NCBI GenBank assembly: GCA_022837595.1
Contig: JALHFX010000008.1
Location: 27,646-91,645, forward strand
Reading direction: 5' to 3'
From: Propionibacterium sp.
GTDB lineage: Bacteria > Actinomycetota > Actinomycetes > Propionibacteriales > Propionibacteriaceae
Length of the DNA: 64,000 nucleotides
The notes under the pieces were generated by a model. The model was not told where the DNA came from, searched no databases, and saw only the letters and a program-made list of their open reading frames with translations. The position numbers and the translations under genes were made by a program. Positions 26,413 to 35,174 of this stretch are shown piece by piece (the stretch's first letter is position 1; each line of letters starts with the position of its first letter).

Positions 26413-26721
26413 TCAGGCCTGAATCGGTGTGTGGGCTTTGGCCTGCTTAAGCCGGGATGTAATGGTTGCGCGGAAGTCGTCGTAAGCGGCGTCAACGTCC
26501 TCTAGGAAGAGCTTCGTGGGGAGTTCGTCCACTCGTTGCCGCTCGGTGAGATAACCGATGGCTGCCTCGACCACTGCACCCTCTTCAAAGCCATGGCCTT
26601 CGATCCACTCCAGTACTTCGGGGGTTATCTCGACGACGATCGCGACCTCCTGATCGTCCTCCACCGCCGCGACCGAATAACGGTGCTCACTCAACACTTC
26701 GAACCGCGGACTGGTGTCCAT
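26413..26721 (-). CDS. Small acidic protein of unknown function
   Basis: The 102-residue protein is acidic and mostly helical, with VAIVVEITPEVLEWIEGHGFEEGAVVEAAIGYLTER in the middle (quoted in part: VVEITPEVLEWIEGH). I do not recognise the family. There is no signal peptide or membrane helix. It converges with the DUF488 gene (13-nt gap). Upstream lies a 367-bp divergent region with two GCAA-N3-TTGC sites. The ATG is preceded by GGGAGGAGCC. Confidence 0.6.
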   Translation of the reverse strand: MDTSPRFEVLSEHRYSVAAVEDDQEVAIVVEITPEVLEWIEGHGFEEGAVVEAAIGYLTERQRVDELPTKLFLEDVDAAYDDFRATITSRLKQAKAHTPIQA

Positions 26722-27088
26722 GGCTCCTCCCGTCGACGAACTGGCTTGTCTGCATCAAGACGAACCGAAAACAATACTTACCTGTCGCAAGTGTTGCATA
26801 CCGGATTCTCTAACGGAAGAGGCTTGATTGATCCATTGCAGCGTGCAACACTTGCGTTATGCAATCCATATCACATAGTGCCCAGCCACGGGTCAGCATC
26901 GCTGCCCTACTCGCTCATGCTCGAGCGCGGCATATTTCCAATTCACCCGCCGACATGGTCGGCATCGGTGGCATGATTCATGCCATCGGGCTCGCCGACA
27001 CACACCGGACGACCGTCAAGCTCACGGAGCCTCACCGGCCATCCGATCGGCACCAAACGACGCAAGACAGATAGAGAGGAAAGCCACT
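26722..27088. promoter_or_regulatory. Divergent promoter region with paired GCAA-N3-TTGC sites
   Basis: A perfect 13-bp inverted repeat CGCAAGTGTTGCA (26786-26798) / TGCAACACTTGCG (26844-26856) is separated by 45 nt. Each arm is itself a GCAA-N3-TTGC half-palindrome like the site at marR. The rest of the region (26857-27088) shows only a poor short frame without a ribosome site. Confidence 0.5.
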
Positions 27089-27346
27089 ATGCCTACCCTG
27101 CTTCCCGCCGAAGAGTTGACCGGCATCCCCGGTGGCACCCTGATCACCGCCACTGCGGAGGAAGGGCGCCAGCTCGCGATGCTCATTGCTCGGCATACCA
27201 TCCACCAAATCCAGCCTGACCTCGACGTCCTCAAAGAGGGACGACCGATCTACGCCTCTGACCCCAGTAGCCTGACTGCAGCCGCCCAAGTAGTGGCACT
27301 GGAATTCCAGACGATTGCTGCAGCCAACGACTACTGGCGCAAATAG
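27089..27346 (+). CDS. Small protein of unknown function
   Basis: The 85-residue product follows a good ribosome site (AGAGAGGAAAGCCACT). It has no membrane helix, cysteine or known motif; it begins MPTLLPAEELTGIPGGTLIT and is predicted mostly alpha-helical in its second half. Family not recognised. The good ribosome site and typical codon use support it as real. Confidence 0.55.
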   Translation: MPTLLPAEELTGIPGGTLITATAEEGRQLAMLIARHTIHQIQPDLDVLKEGRPIYASDPSSLTAAAQVVALEFQTIAAANDYWRK

Positions 27347-27393
27347 GTGACTACTGGTCTTGGTGCACGCCCCGTGTTCACTGCTCGCGATAC

Positions 27394-28182
27394 TCAGTGC
27401 TCGCGGCCGTAATGTCTGCGAGCCCAAGCCAACCACGTTTCGCCCCGCAGCAGTGCCTCCGCACCGGGTAAGAGGGAACCGCTTGCCATGGCTACTGACA
27501 CGGGGACGGGGACTACTTCGATCTCGTCGCCTCGCAACCTGGTGAGCTCACTCACCAGGTTCACGAGTTGTTCTGGCTGGGGACCCGCGATTTCGACGTC
27601 CTCTGTCTGGTCGCCGATCGCGAGTTCGACCAGCAACCGGGCGACCTCACGCGAGGCGACCGGCTGCGTCTGCACGTCCATCACCTCGGCCTTGTCGCCA
27701 CGTAGTCCTCGCCCAAGGACCTGTTCGGGGAACTCGTGGAACTGAGCCGAGCGCAACACCTGAGTATTCGCAAAATGCTCACGCGCGGCACGCTCGTGAG
27801 CCAGTGTCGCGACATACCAGTCAAAGTCTTGATTCTTCTCCAAGCCGATGATCGACAAGACGATCATCCGCGCAACGCCTGCGGCAGCGGAAGCTCGCCC
27901 AAGGTTTTTGGCAACCGTTGTGAAGAAAGAGATCGCCTCTTCGAGCGCCATGCTTGAAGGCCGCGTGACGTCAATCACAACGTCGACTCCCTCGAGCCGG
28001 TCGCCCAATGAGTCACGATCGGTGAGATCGACCCCCATACTGCGGCTGAGACTGACGACCTCGTGCCCCAGCGCGACCGCGTGCGCGACCACTTGGGATC
28101 CGATCAAGCCCGTGGCCCCGGCTACGGCTAGCCGTTTCGTCCGAGCCGAGTCGGCGGTTCGATTACTCGCAAGCATCTTCAT
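27394..28182 (-). CDS. NmrA-like/atypical short-chain NAD(P)-binding protein
   Basis: The 262-residue protein has the Rossmann motif LAVAGATGLIGSQVVAHA near residue 18 and the atypical SDR layout (VDVVIDVTRPSS near 68). There is no Y-x-x-x-K in the usual place, so it may be a redox sensor or NAD(P)-dependent reductase of the NmrA/HSCARG type. It is the last gene of a three-gene minus-strand run (AhpD-like, HVA1, this gene), with gaps of 16 and 42 nt. Confidence 0.75.
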   Translation of the reverse strand: MKMLASNRTADSARTKRLAVAGATGLIGSQVVAHAVALGHEVVSLSRSMGVDLTDRDSLGDRLEGVDVVIDVTRPSSMALEEAISFFTTVAKNLGRASAAAGVARMIVLSIIGLEKNQDFDWYVATLAHERAAREHFANTQVLRSAQFHEFPEQVLGRGLRGDKAEVMDVQTQPVASREVARLLVELAIGDQTEDVEIAGPQPEQLVNLVSELTRLRGDEIEVVPVPVSVAMASGSLLPGAEALLRGETWLAWARRHYGREH

Positions 28183-28224
28183 CCTCTATCTCTCTACGAC
28201 TGCCGGTCACTGCTGGTCCATCGT

Positions 28225-28437
28225 TCAATCCTGACGGAGCGCTGACCCCTTGTGCATCGCGACGTGGCTTGTCTTGTCGCTCTTGATCTCGTACTGGGGA
28301 TCATCACTTGTTGCATGATGGATATACCCTTTGTAATTCACATTCTGGGTATGCACTCCAATGATCGTGCCGGACACCCGGCCTGCCTCAGAGTTCCAGC
28401 TGACGTGATCACCGATTTTGAAGTACTGAGTAGTCAT
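28225..28437 (-). CDS. HVA1/TUDOR-domain protein (DUF2945)
   Basis: The 70-residue protein from ATG 28437 (MTTQYFKIGDHVSWNSEAG) is one HVA1 (hypervirulence-associated) TUDOR domain: F-x-x-G-D-x-V-x-W-N-S near the start, GRVSGTIIGVHT, then DDPQYEIKSDKTSHVAMHKGS. The frame is open upstream but that part overlaps the AhpD-like gene. The molecular role is unknown. GAGGGG lies 11 nt before the start. Confidence 0.82.
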   Translation of the reverse strand: MTTQYFKIGDHVSWNSEAGRVSGTIIGVHTQNVNYKGYIHHATSDDPQYEIKSDKTSHVAMHKGSALRQD

Positions 28438-28453
28438 TGCGCCGTTCAGCCCC

Positions 28454-28801
28454 TCAGTGTGCGTCCGTCCGATGGCCGTCAAGTGCATCCAAAGCGATAG
28501 TGGAGTGAGCATACGCCGCACCGGCCCGCATTTCCGCCGCCACCCAGATCGCTTCCATGATCTGCTCATCGCTGGCACCTGCGCGCCTGGCCAGCCGCGT
28601 ATGACCCCTGATGCAGTAGGGGCATTGCGTCGTATGCGCAACAGCCACAGCAATGAGCTGTTTCGTGAGACTTGGCAACGCCCCGTCGGCGAAGACCTGA
28701 CGGCTGAAGGCTTCAAAAGCGTCGTGAGTCTCAGGGGCCAATTCTTTGCGCCGCTGAGCGATTCTCGCAGATGTCGGGCGATACAGGCTCTCCCCTGTCA
28801 T
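28454..28801 (-). CDS. AhpD-like carboxymuconolactone decarboxylase family protein
   Basis: The 115-residue product starts at ATG 28801 behind GAGGGGAACGCC. The core AHTTQCPYCIRGHTRLARRAGASDEQIMEAI has the AhpD C-x-x-C and the following His (quoted in part: TQCPYCIRGHTRLARRAG). This motif gives thiol peroxidase activity in AhpD. It likely removes peroxides or passes electrons to an unknown peroxidase. Two operator-like palindromes lie in its 335-bp divergent gap with the P450 gene. Confidence 0.82.
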   Translation of the reverse strand: MTGESLYRPTSARIAQRRKELAPETHDAFEAFSRQVFADGALPSLTKQLIAVAVAHTTQCPYCIRGHTRLARRAGASDEQIMEAIWVAAEMRAGAAYAHSTIALDALDGHRTDAH

Positions 28802-29136
28802 GGCGTTCCCCTCGTATGGTCTTCGAGATGGCGGTTGATGGTTAGGCGGTCTGCTGGTGCGACGATACAGAGCCGATCCTGACTGGCCCGAACACTCGCA
28901 TGTCAGCGCCACACACCATTGCTTTATTGTATATCGCAATCATTGCGGTTCACAATTTGCTCTTGTTCAGCCATCCAGCACCAGCCATCGCGAGCCCATC
29001 CGGCATGACTTTGGTTACACTTCGCAATCTTTGCGGGTCGTAATCTGATTCGGTAAAGTCAAGCCTGTAACCCGCCGGGAATCACAGCAACGCTGCGACA
29101 GCATTTGCCCGGCAGCCGCCAGGCAGGAGACCTTCC
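28802..29136. promoter_or_regulatory. Divergent AhpD-like/P450 promoter region with two GCAA-N3-TTGC sites
   Basis: CGCAATCATTGCG (28935-28947, a 13-bp palindrome around one central base) and CGCAATCTTTGCG (29023-29035) lie 75 bp apart. They match the site at the marR start (TGCAATGATTGCG). No gene is seen in the gap. Confidence 0.5.
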
Positions 29137-30243
29137 ATGAAGTTTCACGATCCGCGACATGAATACGACAGGCTGCGCGAGCAGGGTTTGACCGAGAGCG
29201 ACGCAGGCTGGGTAGCGTGCCGTCACGCGGATGTTGTCGAGATCGCGCAGGATCCAGACCGCTTCTCCAGCGCAGTGTCGCGTTTTCTGCAGATTCCCAA
29301 TGGGCTGGACGGCGAGGAACATGCACGGATGCGCCGGTTACTGGATCCATTCTTCGCCCCGGAACGCATGGAGACACTGGAACCCCTGCTGCGCAGCGTA
29401 GCCGCTGATCTCGTTGCAGAGATATCACGCGGCGAGGTGATCAACGCCGTCACCGAGTTCGGTGCCCGATTTGCCGTCCGGGCTCAGTCGCAATGGCTGG
29501 GTTGGCCGAGCGACTTGGAGGACGAGCTACTTGCCTGGATGGCGGCTAACTTCGAAGCATCGCGCTCCGGTGAACTCACCCAGACCGCGCAGGTCGCCCG
29601 ACGCTTCGATGAGATCATCCGTAGTATCGTCGAGCCACGGCTGACCGGCTCCCAGGCTCGACACGGGGACGTCACCGATGAACTGATCGATGTGCTGCGC
29701 AACGAGCCCGATCCCGAAGCAACGCTGGTCTCGGTGCTGCGCAACTGGACCGGTGGGGATCTTGGCTCGATCGCTTTGTGTATCGGGGTACTGGTTCATT
29801 GGTTAGCGGTCCATCCCGAACACCAGGACAGCTTTCGACGGCTGTCCGACCACGAACTCGACCAGGCGATCGACGAGATCTTGCGCATCGATGATCCGTT
29901 CGTGTCGAACCGCCGACGGGCAACTCAAGACACCACTGTCGACGGCGTCGAGATCAGGGCTGGCGAGCGGGTGGTGCTGAATTGGACCGGCGCGAACCGA
30001 GATCCGGCCGTCTTCGGTGACCCGGAGGCCTTCAACCCGCAGCGCAATGCTGGGCAGAACGTTGTTTACGGTACCGGGCCGCATGTCTGCCCCGGGCGTC
30101 CGCTCGCAACGCTGGAGTTAAGGGTCACGATCCAGGAATTGCTCAAGGCAGTGAGCCAGATCCGCCTGGCCGCCGATCACTCATCCAAGCGCGCGCGGCC
30201 TCCGGCCGGGGGGTTCCGCAGCGTGCCGGTGGTCTTCGACTGA
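29137..30243 (+). CDS. Cytochrome P450
   Basis: The 368-residue soluble P450 has E-x-x-R in DEILRIDDPF near residue 246, the heme loop YGTGPHVCPGRPLA with Cys 318, and the I-helix RNWTGGDLGSIA. The heme loop lacks the usual Phe (Tyr instead), and the I-helix has G-G-D-x-G-S, not the common A-G-x-x-T. It is shorter than most bacterial P450s (about 400). No ferredoxin or reductase gene is adjacent. Substrate unknown. The start is ATG after a CAGGAGACCTTCC ribosome site. Confidence 0.9.
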   Translation: MKFHDPRHEYDRLREQGLTESDAGWVACRHADVVEIAQDPDRFSSAVSRFLQIPNGLDGEEHARMRRLLDPFFAPERMETLEPLLRSVAADLVAEISRGEVINAVTEFGARFAVRAQSQWLGWPSDLEDELLAWMAANFEASRSGELTQTAQVARRFDEIIRSIVEPRLTGSQARHGDVTDELIDVLRNEPDPEATLVSVLRNWTGGDLGSIALCIGVLVHWLAVHPEHQDSFRRLSDHELDQAIDEILRIDDPFVSNRRRATQDTTVDGVEIRAGERVVLNWTGANRDPAVFGDPEAFNPQRNAGQNVVYGTGPHVCPGRPLATLELRVTIQELLKAVSQIRLAADHSSKRARPPAGGFRSVPVVFD

Positions 30244-30430
30244 ACCAACAGCCATTCCGAGCACGTGACGCGATTCATCGCAAGTCCGGTGATTGCGCCC
30301 GCGCCTCAAGGCCGCGGCGAGATTCACGCATAGTCCGCGCGTAACAGGGTGACATTACCCCGGGAGTAGGCTGCTCTTGCGACCGTAGCTGGGCCGCAGC
30401 TTGCCAGTAAGAAGCACCCAAGGAGAACTG

Positions 30431-30742
30431 ATGAGTGAAGTCGCGATCACACGGAACGGCTCAATGGACCGATACGAAGCCAGGATCGGCGACCAGCTAG
30501 CGGGATTCGCAGAATACATCCTCGCGAAGAACCTGATTGTCTTCACCCACACCGAGGTGCAGCCGGCTTTCGAAGGGCAGGGCGTCGGTGGGGCGCTGGC
30601 GCAGTTCGCGGTTGACGACGTCCGAGCGCACGGCGCGCGAAAGATCCTGCCCCTTTGCCCGTTCATCAAGGCGTGGCTCAGCCGGCATCCCGAGAACAAC
30701 GATCTTCTTTACGGCGCTCCGGCGTCGAACGTGACCGACTGA
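30431..30742 (+). CDS. YjdJ-type small GNAT acetyltransferase
   Basis: The 103-residue protein, ATG after AAGGAGAACTG, matches the single-domain N-acetyltransferases typified by E. coli YjdJ: ITRNGSMDRYEARIGDQLAGF, FTHTEVQPAFEGQGVGGALAQ (acetyl-CoA loop Q-G-x-G) and CPFIKAWLSRHPE. It sits 13 nt before a YjdI-like ferredoxin gene, an arrangement also known in E. coli (yjdI-yjdJ). Substrate unknown. Confidence 0.85.
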   Translation: MSEVAITRNGSMDRYEARIGDQLAGFAEYILAKNLIVFTHTEVQPAFEGQGVGGALAQFAVDDVRAHGARKILPLCPFIKAWLSRHPENNDLLYGAPASNVTD

Positions 30743-30755
30743 ATCAGGTGACCCG

Positions 30756-30977
30756 ATGACTCGCAAGTACTACACAGGCCCGATCATTGGCGTGAGCTTC
30801 GATGCAGACGTATGCCAGCACGCGGCAGAGTGCGTCCGCGGCATGCCCGAGGTATTCAACGTGTCCCGCCGCCCGTGGATCGACCCCGGTGTGGCCGATA
30901 CTCCCGAGCTCGCCCAGAAGCTGCGCAACGTCATCGGACGATGCCCCTCTGGAGCGCTCTGCGTCGAGGAACGATAG
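30756..30977 (+). CDS. YjdI-type divergent 4Fe-4S mono-cluster protein
   Basis: The 73-residue protein has the pattern ADVCQHAAECVRG...GRCPSGALCVEE, the C-x-H-x3-C and late C-P-S-G-A-L of the Fer4_19/YjdI family. It probably binds one iron-sulfur cluster and is cytoplasmic. It is co-transcribed with the YjdJ-like gene. Confidence 0.85.
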   Translation: MTRKYYTGPIIGVSFDADVCQHAAECVRGMPEVFNVSRRPWIDPGVADTPELAQKLRNVIGRCPSGALCVEER

Positions 30978-31316
30978 TCGGCTCACTCAACCATTACGCT
31001 GATTGATCCGTCACCATCTCAGCACCGGATCAGATACGACGCTCTCATTCTCGAGCTGGCCGAGTCGTCCAAGTCGCAACAGTTCTCATTCGGCTTCTGG
31101 TGGAGGGTCTATCAGCGAATAGCCCTGCGCTGTGCACTGTGTTGGATGTACAGCGCAGTGAAAGTGTTCCAGATGTGAACACTGCACTCCCCCACGGTCG
31201 TGTGACACTGGTGGCTGCAACGCGCTCTGTCTGATTCGGGCGCCTAAGCCGGCTGTTTCTGTCCACTCTCGACGGATGGAAATGCCTGGTTACTTGAACC
31301 ACCGAAGGAAGAAGCA
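30978..31316. promoter_or_regulatory. Gap before the isochorismatase-like gene with a TetR-like palindrome
   Basis: This 339-bp gap has no gene. AGTGTTC-N7-GAACACT at 31163-31183 is a perfect 7-bp-arm palindrome, about 134 bp before the next start, and CTGCGCTGT/ACAGCGCAG (about 31127-31158) is a 9-bp inverted repeat just upstream. Both could be regulator sites. Confidence 0.4.
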
Positions 31317-31943
31317 ATGACCACCAGTTCGCCATCTTCTCTCGCGGTCCTTGTCGTGGACATGCAGAACGACACTGTGCACCACCAGGGGGCTTTTGCC
31401 GACAGCGGCGCGGCCGATCACGCCGAAGCCCAGCAAGTCATCGCCAATGTGAGCCGCATCGTGAGCGCTGCTCGGGCCGCCGACAGCACAGTCTTCTTCA
31501 ACCGCATCGTGGTGTATCCGGGAGATGTCGGCGGGCTGAATGCTCCGGTATTCAAGATGCTCGCCGGCGGGTCCTTCCAACTCGGCAGCTGGGGTGCGCA
31601 GATCGTCGATGATCTCACCCCTGAGCCGGGGGATATCGTGCTCGACCGTAACCGGATGAGCGTCTTCAACGGCACCGGCATCGACACGATGCTGCGGAAC
31701 CTCGGGGTGAGCGAGGTGGTCGTCGTGGGCGCCTGGACCAACATGGCGGTGGAGCACACCGTCCGCGACGCGGCAGACCATGGCTACTTCGTCACCATCG
31801 TCTCAGACGCGACCTCCACATTGAGTGCTGAGTGGCAGCAGGGTGCGCTCGGGTTCGGATTGACCAATATCGCGACCATCGAGGACACCGACACCGTCCT
31901 TTCTCGCTTCTACAGTGCATATCCCGGTAAACTATCGAGGTAG
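31317..31943 (+). CDS. Isochorismatase-fold protein with altered catalytic residues
   Basis: The 208-residue protein has the fold's opening VLVVDMQNDTVHHQGA and the late VVGAWTNMAVEHTVRDA. In cysteine hydrolases of this fold the latter reads T-N-x-C-V; here the nucleophile position is Ala. The catalytic Lys region (DRNRMSVFNGTG) has Arg. So the Asp-Lys-Cys triad is Asp-Arg-Ala. It is unlikely to be a standard nicotinamidase-like hydrolase; isochorismatases proper also lack Cys. The ATG follows GAAGGAAGAAGCA. A decayed hydrolase-cupin gene follows 6 nt downstream. Confidence 0.78.
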   Translation: MTTSSPSSLAVLVVDMQNDTVHHQGAFADSGAADHAEAQQVIANVSRIVSAARAADSTVFFNRIVVYPGDVGGLNAPVFKMLAGGSFQLGSWGAQIVDDLTPEPGDIVLDRNRMSVFNGTGIDTMLRNLGVSEVVVVGAWTNMAVEHTVRDAADHGYFVTIVSDATSTLSAEWQQGALGFGLTNIATIEDTDTVLSRFYSAYPGKLSR

Positions 31944-31949
31944 CTCTCA

Positions 31950-32863
31950 ATGAATACATCATCGAATCAGTCAGCACGCGGTTCACATACCGTCGTATCC
32001 AAAGACGGGACGAAGATCGCTTCACGGACCATCGGCAGCGGCCAACCGATCGTCCTGGTGCACGGCAGCCTGACCACCGGCGATGGGTGGCGCGAGGTCG
32101 CGGAGTCGCTGTCGAATCCGGCGACAACGACGCAGCGATCAAGATCGGCAGCCGCCGAGTTGTGGGGCTTTCGGAGGATGAGATCGAGGCTGCACGGCAT
32201 TCTCCCCAGTGGCAGCAGCAGCAAAGCTTGGCCGCGACATGGCCTCGAGAACTCGCTTGCCTGGACACGTTGGATGTCGGGCCTTCGGTCTTCGCCGATA
32301 TCACGGTCCCCACGCTCCTGCTGCGGGGCACCGAAAGCCCTAAATGGCTACGCGAAACCACAGCCCGAACGGCCCAGATGATTCCTGAGACCGAACTCGG
32401 CGAGCTTGCCGGGCAGGGACATGGAGCCACCGAGACGGCCCCGCAATTGCTCGCCGACAAGGTCCGGCAATTCGTTGACCGCACCCGCAAGGCCAAGCGT
32501 TCAACCGAACCGATCACCGATATCAAGCTGCAGGCCGACAAGTCCTGGAACGGTACTGAGTATCGAAGCTACCCGCCGGGCCCCGTCGAGCTCACGGTCG
32601 TGCGCTACAGCATTCCACCGCACAGTTCACTGCCCTGGCACACGCACATCGCTCCGAACACTGCTTTCGTCATGTCCGGCTCGTTGACACTGCTGAACAT
32701 CGACGGCGTGACGCACACGTTCCATGCCGGCGATGCCTTCGCCGAGTCAGTTGGCGACGAACACCGCGGCTACACCGAGGATGAAGGCGCCGAGGTGGTG
32801 TGCACCTACGCCGGAGCAGCCGACGTGCCACTGTCGATACCAACGGGCAGAGCGCTGGACTGA
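31950..32863 (+). pseudogene. Decayed alpha/beta-hydrolase joined to a cupin domain
   Basis: From ATG 31950 the frame encodes an alpha/beta-hydrolase N-terminus (DGTKIASRTIGSGQPIVLVHG, oxyanion loop H-G). It changes frame near 32090-32120 and the part with the nucleophile (G-x-S-x-G) is missing. A second frame, open from GTG 32087, gives the hydrolase C-terminus (VPTLLLRGTESP, late GQGHGA) fused to a C-terminal cupin (PPHSSLPWHTHIAP and VMSGSLTLLN). An internal deletion with a frameshift best explains it. The second frame (to 32863) may still yield a cupin protein. Confidence 0.7.
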
Positions 32864-33095
32864 GCGCCTGGCACGAACGTAATTCTGGGCTGCTTCAACG
32901 GCGCGATGCTCTGCCTCTGAAGCATCGTGAGCATTCGTCTGGGTTTGGTCGTGCCGCACTGCGTAACTCAGCGCCGGGCCGATGACGGTAGCCACTACGT
33001 GACGGTGCAGCCCCTCCAGTAACCGATCCACTTTGCCGGACGACACGCTGCTGTCATGCAGCGCTGGTCGAGGTGATTACAGCAAACTACGCAAC

Positions 33096-33776
33096 ATGAG
33101 TACGCCCGATCTTGCAGCCCAGCCGGCCCCTGCCGGTGTCTACGCCCGCGGCACCACCGAGTTCGACCGCGCGCTCGGCTTCTTCGACGCGATCTTCGGC
33201 TTTTCCGCAACCCTATTGGTAGCCAACCTGGACGTACCGGTCGGCGCGGACTGGGACAGCGTCGTCACGCTGCTCGGCGGCAACGTCGGCGACCAGTTGC
33301 TGAGCTTCATCATCAGCTTCGTGGTGATCGCCAGCTTCTGGCGCGCCAACCACGCAGTCATGTCAGAGTTCGAGGCGATCGACTCCAAGATCATCACGGT
33401 AGGAATCATGCTCGTTGGGTTGGTGATCTTCATCCCGTTCACTACTCAGGGCATCGGTGATGAGCGTTCGTCCGAGCTGCCGCTGCCGGTCGCGCTCTAT
33501 GCAGTCAATGTGGCGCTGATCGTCTTGGCCTCGCTTCTGTTGGAGACACTGGGACGCCGCCGTGGGCTTTCCGCCTTCACCCGTAGCCGTAGCTCGCTGC
33601 TCGGCCCGTTTGCTGTGGTCGGGGTCTTCTTAGCTTCGATCGCGGTCGCCTATCTTGTCAGCGCGGACGCTGCCAAGTTGTCCTGGCTGTCATTGATACT
33701 GATAGGCCCGCTCGTGGGCAGGCTGCATCAACCCGCGATAACACCGCCACCGACCGGACGGATCGATAACACATGA
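33096..33776 (+). CDS. TMEM175-family potassium channel-like membrane protein (DUF1211)
   Basis: The 226-residue product, ATG 33096, has about six hydrophobic helices. The first holds RALGFFDAIFGFSATLLV, matching the R-x3-F-x-D-x-x-x-x-x-x-x-T-L family signature that lines the pore in TMEM175. It likely forms a potassium-selective homo-oligomer. Its 3' end overlaps the convergent galK by 49 nt. Confidence 0.85.
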   Translation: MSTPDLAAQPAPAGVYARGTTEFDRALGFFDAIFGFSATLLVANLDVPVGADWDSVVTLLGGNVGDQLLSFIISFVVIASFWRANHAVMSEFEAIDSKIITVGIMLVGLVIFIPFTTQGIGDERSSELPLPVALYAVNVALIVLASLLLETLGRRRGLSAFTRSRSSLLGPFAVVGVFLASIAVAYLVSADAAKLSWLSLILIGPLVGRLHQPAITPPPTGRIDNT

Positions 33777-35011
33777 CATGCACCGTCTCCGAGGACGGCA
33801 TCGATACCGGCCGTGAAATCGTCCGTCATTTCAAGCGGGACATAAGCCTGCACGGTGCCCGCAAAACCACCGCCGTGCACGCGCACTGCTCCCCTGCCGT
33901 CGAGCAGTCGCTTGGCAAGCGCGATCGTCAAACCGACGGCCTGCTGTTCCGGGTGAGAGGCTGCGTAGAGGTTCTGCAGGTGGGTGGCCGACGAGATACC
34001 CGATGCCGTGACGAGATTGAGGAACTCGTCGAAGCGTCCTTCGGCAAGCATGGCGGCCTGTTGCGGTACTCGGGCATCATCGTCGAAGAAGTGGATTGCC
34101 CGTAGTACCGCGCGGTCTCCGGTTTGCTCGCGTACCTCTCTTATCCGCGACCAGAATTCGTCTGGGTCCACTTGGCTCAGATATTCGACGCCGAAGCAGG
34201 CGGCGACCGCACCCATCTCATGGGTGATCGCTGCATACTCGTCTGTCAAGTCGGCGTGATCGGCACCTGAATCGATAATGCAGAGCGCATACCCGGCTGC
34301 GGCCAGGTCTACCTCGACCTGAGTAAGTAAAGGCGCCTGCGGATCCGCGAAGTCGATATGGACGACCCCGCCGACCGAACAGGCCATCTGATCCATCAGG
34401 CCGCTCGGCTTACCGAAGAAGACGTTTTCGGCGTACTGCCCGATCTGCGCCAATTCCACCGGCGTGAGTTCGTCACCGCAGAAAAGATGATTGAGCACGA
34501 CCCCGATCAAAATCTCGTAAGCAGCCGACGAGGACAATCCGGATCCTCCTGGCACGTTCGAGGCCACGCAGATGGATACTCCGCCCAGCTCATAGCCCCG
34601 GTCGATCAACGCGCGCGCGACGCCTCGCACCAGCGAGGCCGACGTCCCGTAGTCAGCCGGATCAGGTTCCAGCCCGCTGAGGGAAACGGTGAACTCCGGG
34701 TAACCTTCCGAATGGACGACGATCTCGTCGCTTCCATTGGGCCCGCCGCACGCAATCATGTCGAGACTGACCGATCCCGCAAGCACCTGCCCACGCTGGT
34801 GATCGGTGTGGTTGCCACCCATCTCAGTTCGCCCGGCCGCGGTGAATAGTGCCGCAGGCAGACCTGGGAATTCTTCGGCGAACCGGCTGACAAGACCGCC
34901 CAACCTGACACGGACCGGCTCTTGATCGACACCCGTGAGCGCATAGATCGACTCGATGCGCGTATCAAGGGCGCCCTCGTTCAAACGGTCCAGTAACTCA
35001 TGAGCTTCCAT
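33728..35011 (-). CDS. galK: Galactokinase
   Basis: GalK phosphorylates galactose at C1. The 427-residue GHMP kinase has GRTEMGGNHTDHQRGQVLAG near residue 60 (sugar site), the ATP loop VPGGSGLSSSAA near 155 and a C-terminal VHGGGFAGTVQAYV. An N-terminal extension of about 50 residues precedes the kinase core, as in other high-GC Gram-positives. It is divergent from the symporter gene, with a LacI-like operator between them. Confidence 0.93.
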   Translation of the reverse strand: MEAHELLDRLNEGALDTRIESIYALTGVDQEPVRVRLGGLVSRFAEEFPGLPAALFTAAGRTEMGGNHTDHQRGQVLAGSVSLDMIACGGPNGSDEIVVHSEGYPEFTVSLSGLEPDPADYGTSASLVRGVARALIDRGYELGGVSICVASNVPGGSGLSSSAAYEILIGVVLNHLFCGDELTPVELAQIGQYAENVFFGKPSGLMDQMACSVGGVVHIDFADPQAPLLTQVEVDLAAAGYALCIIDSGADHADLTDEYAAITHEMGAVAACFGVEYLSQVDPDEFWSRIREVREQTGDRAVLRAIHFFDDDARVPQQAAMLAEGRFDEFLNLVTASGISSATHLQNLYAASHPEQQAVGLTIALAKRLLDGRGAVRVHGGGFAGTVQAYVPLEMTDDFTAGIDAVLGDGACHVLSIRPVGGGVIAG

Positions 35012-35047
35012 GTCATCTCCCTTGACGCGCCTCGAGGCCGCTCTTAC

Positions 35048-35061
35048 TGTTTACGTAAACA
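35048..35061. promoter_or_regulatory. LacI-type operator between galK and the symporter gene
   Basis: TGTTTACGTAAACA is a perfect 14-bp palindrome with the central CG typical of LacI/GalR sites. It lies 37 bp before galK and 114 bp before the symporter start, in the only divergent promoter of the sugar locus. The LacI protein at 37242 is the likely ligand. Confidence 0.7.
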
Positions 35062-35174
35062 TACACCCGGAGCAGGGTCAACGGTGATTATGTATATCAC
35101 TCGCTGGCGAGCGGTGTCGCAGCATGCACCGCTACCCCTACCCCCGATCGATCACATCCGAATAGGAGCCCGCT

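Noticed and set aside
26859..27074. 71-codon frame in the divergent region at 26.7-27.1 kb
   Set aside because: Its start lies beside an operator-like repeat and lacks a ribosome site.
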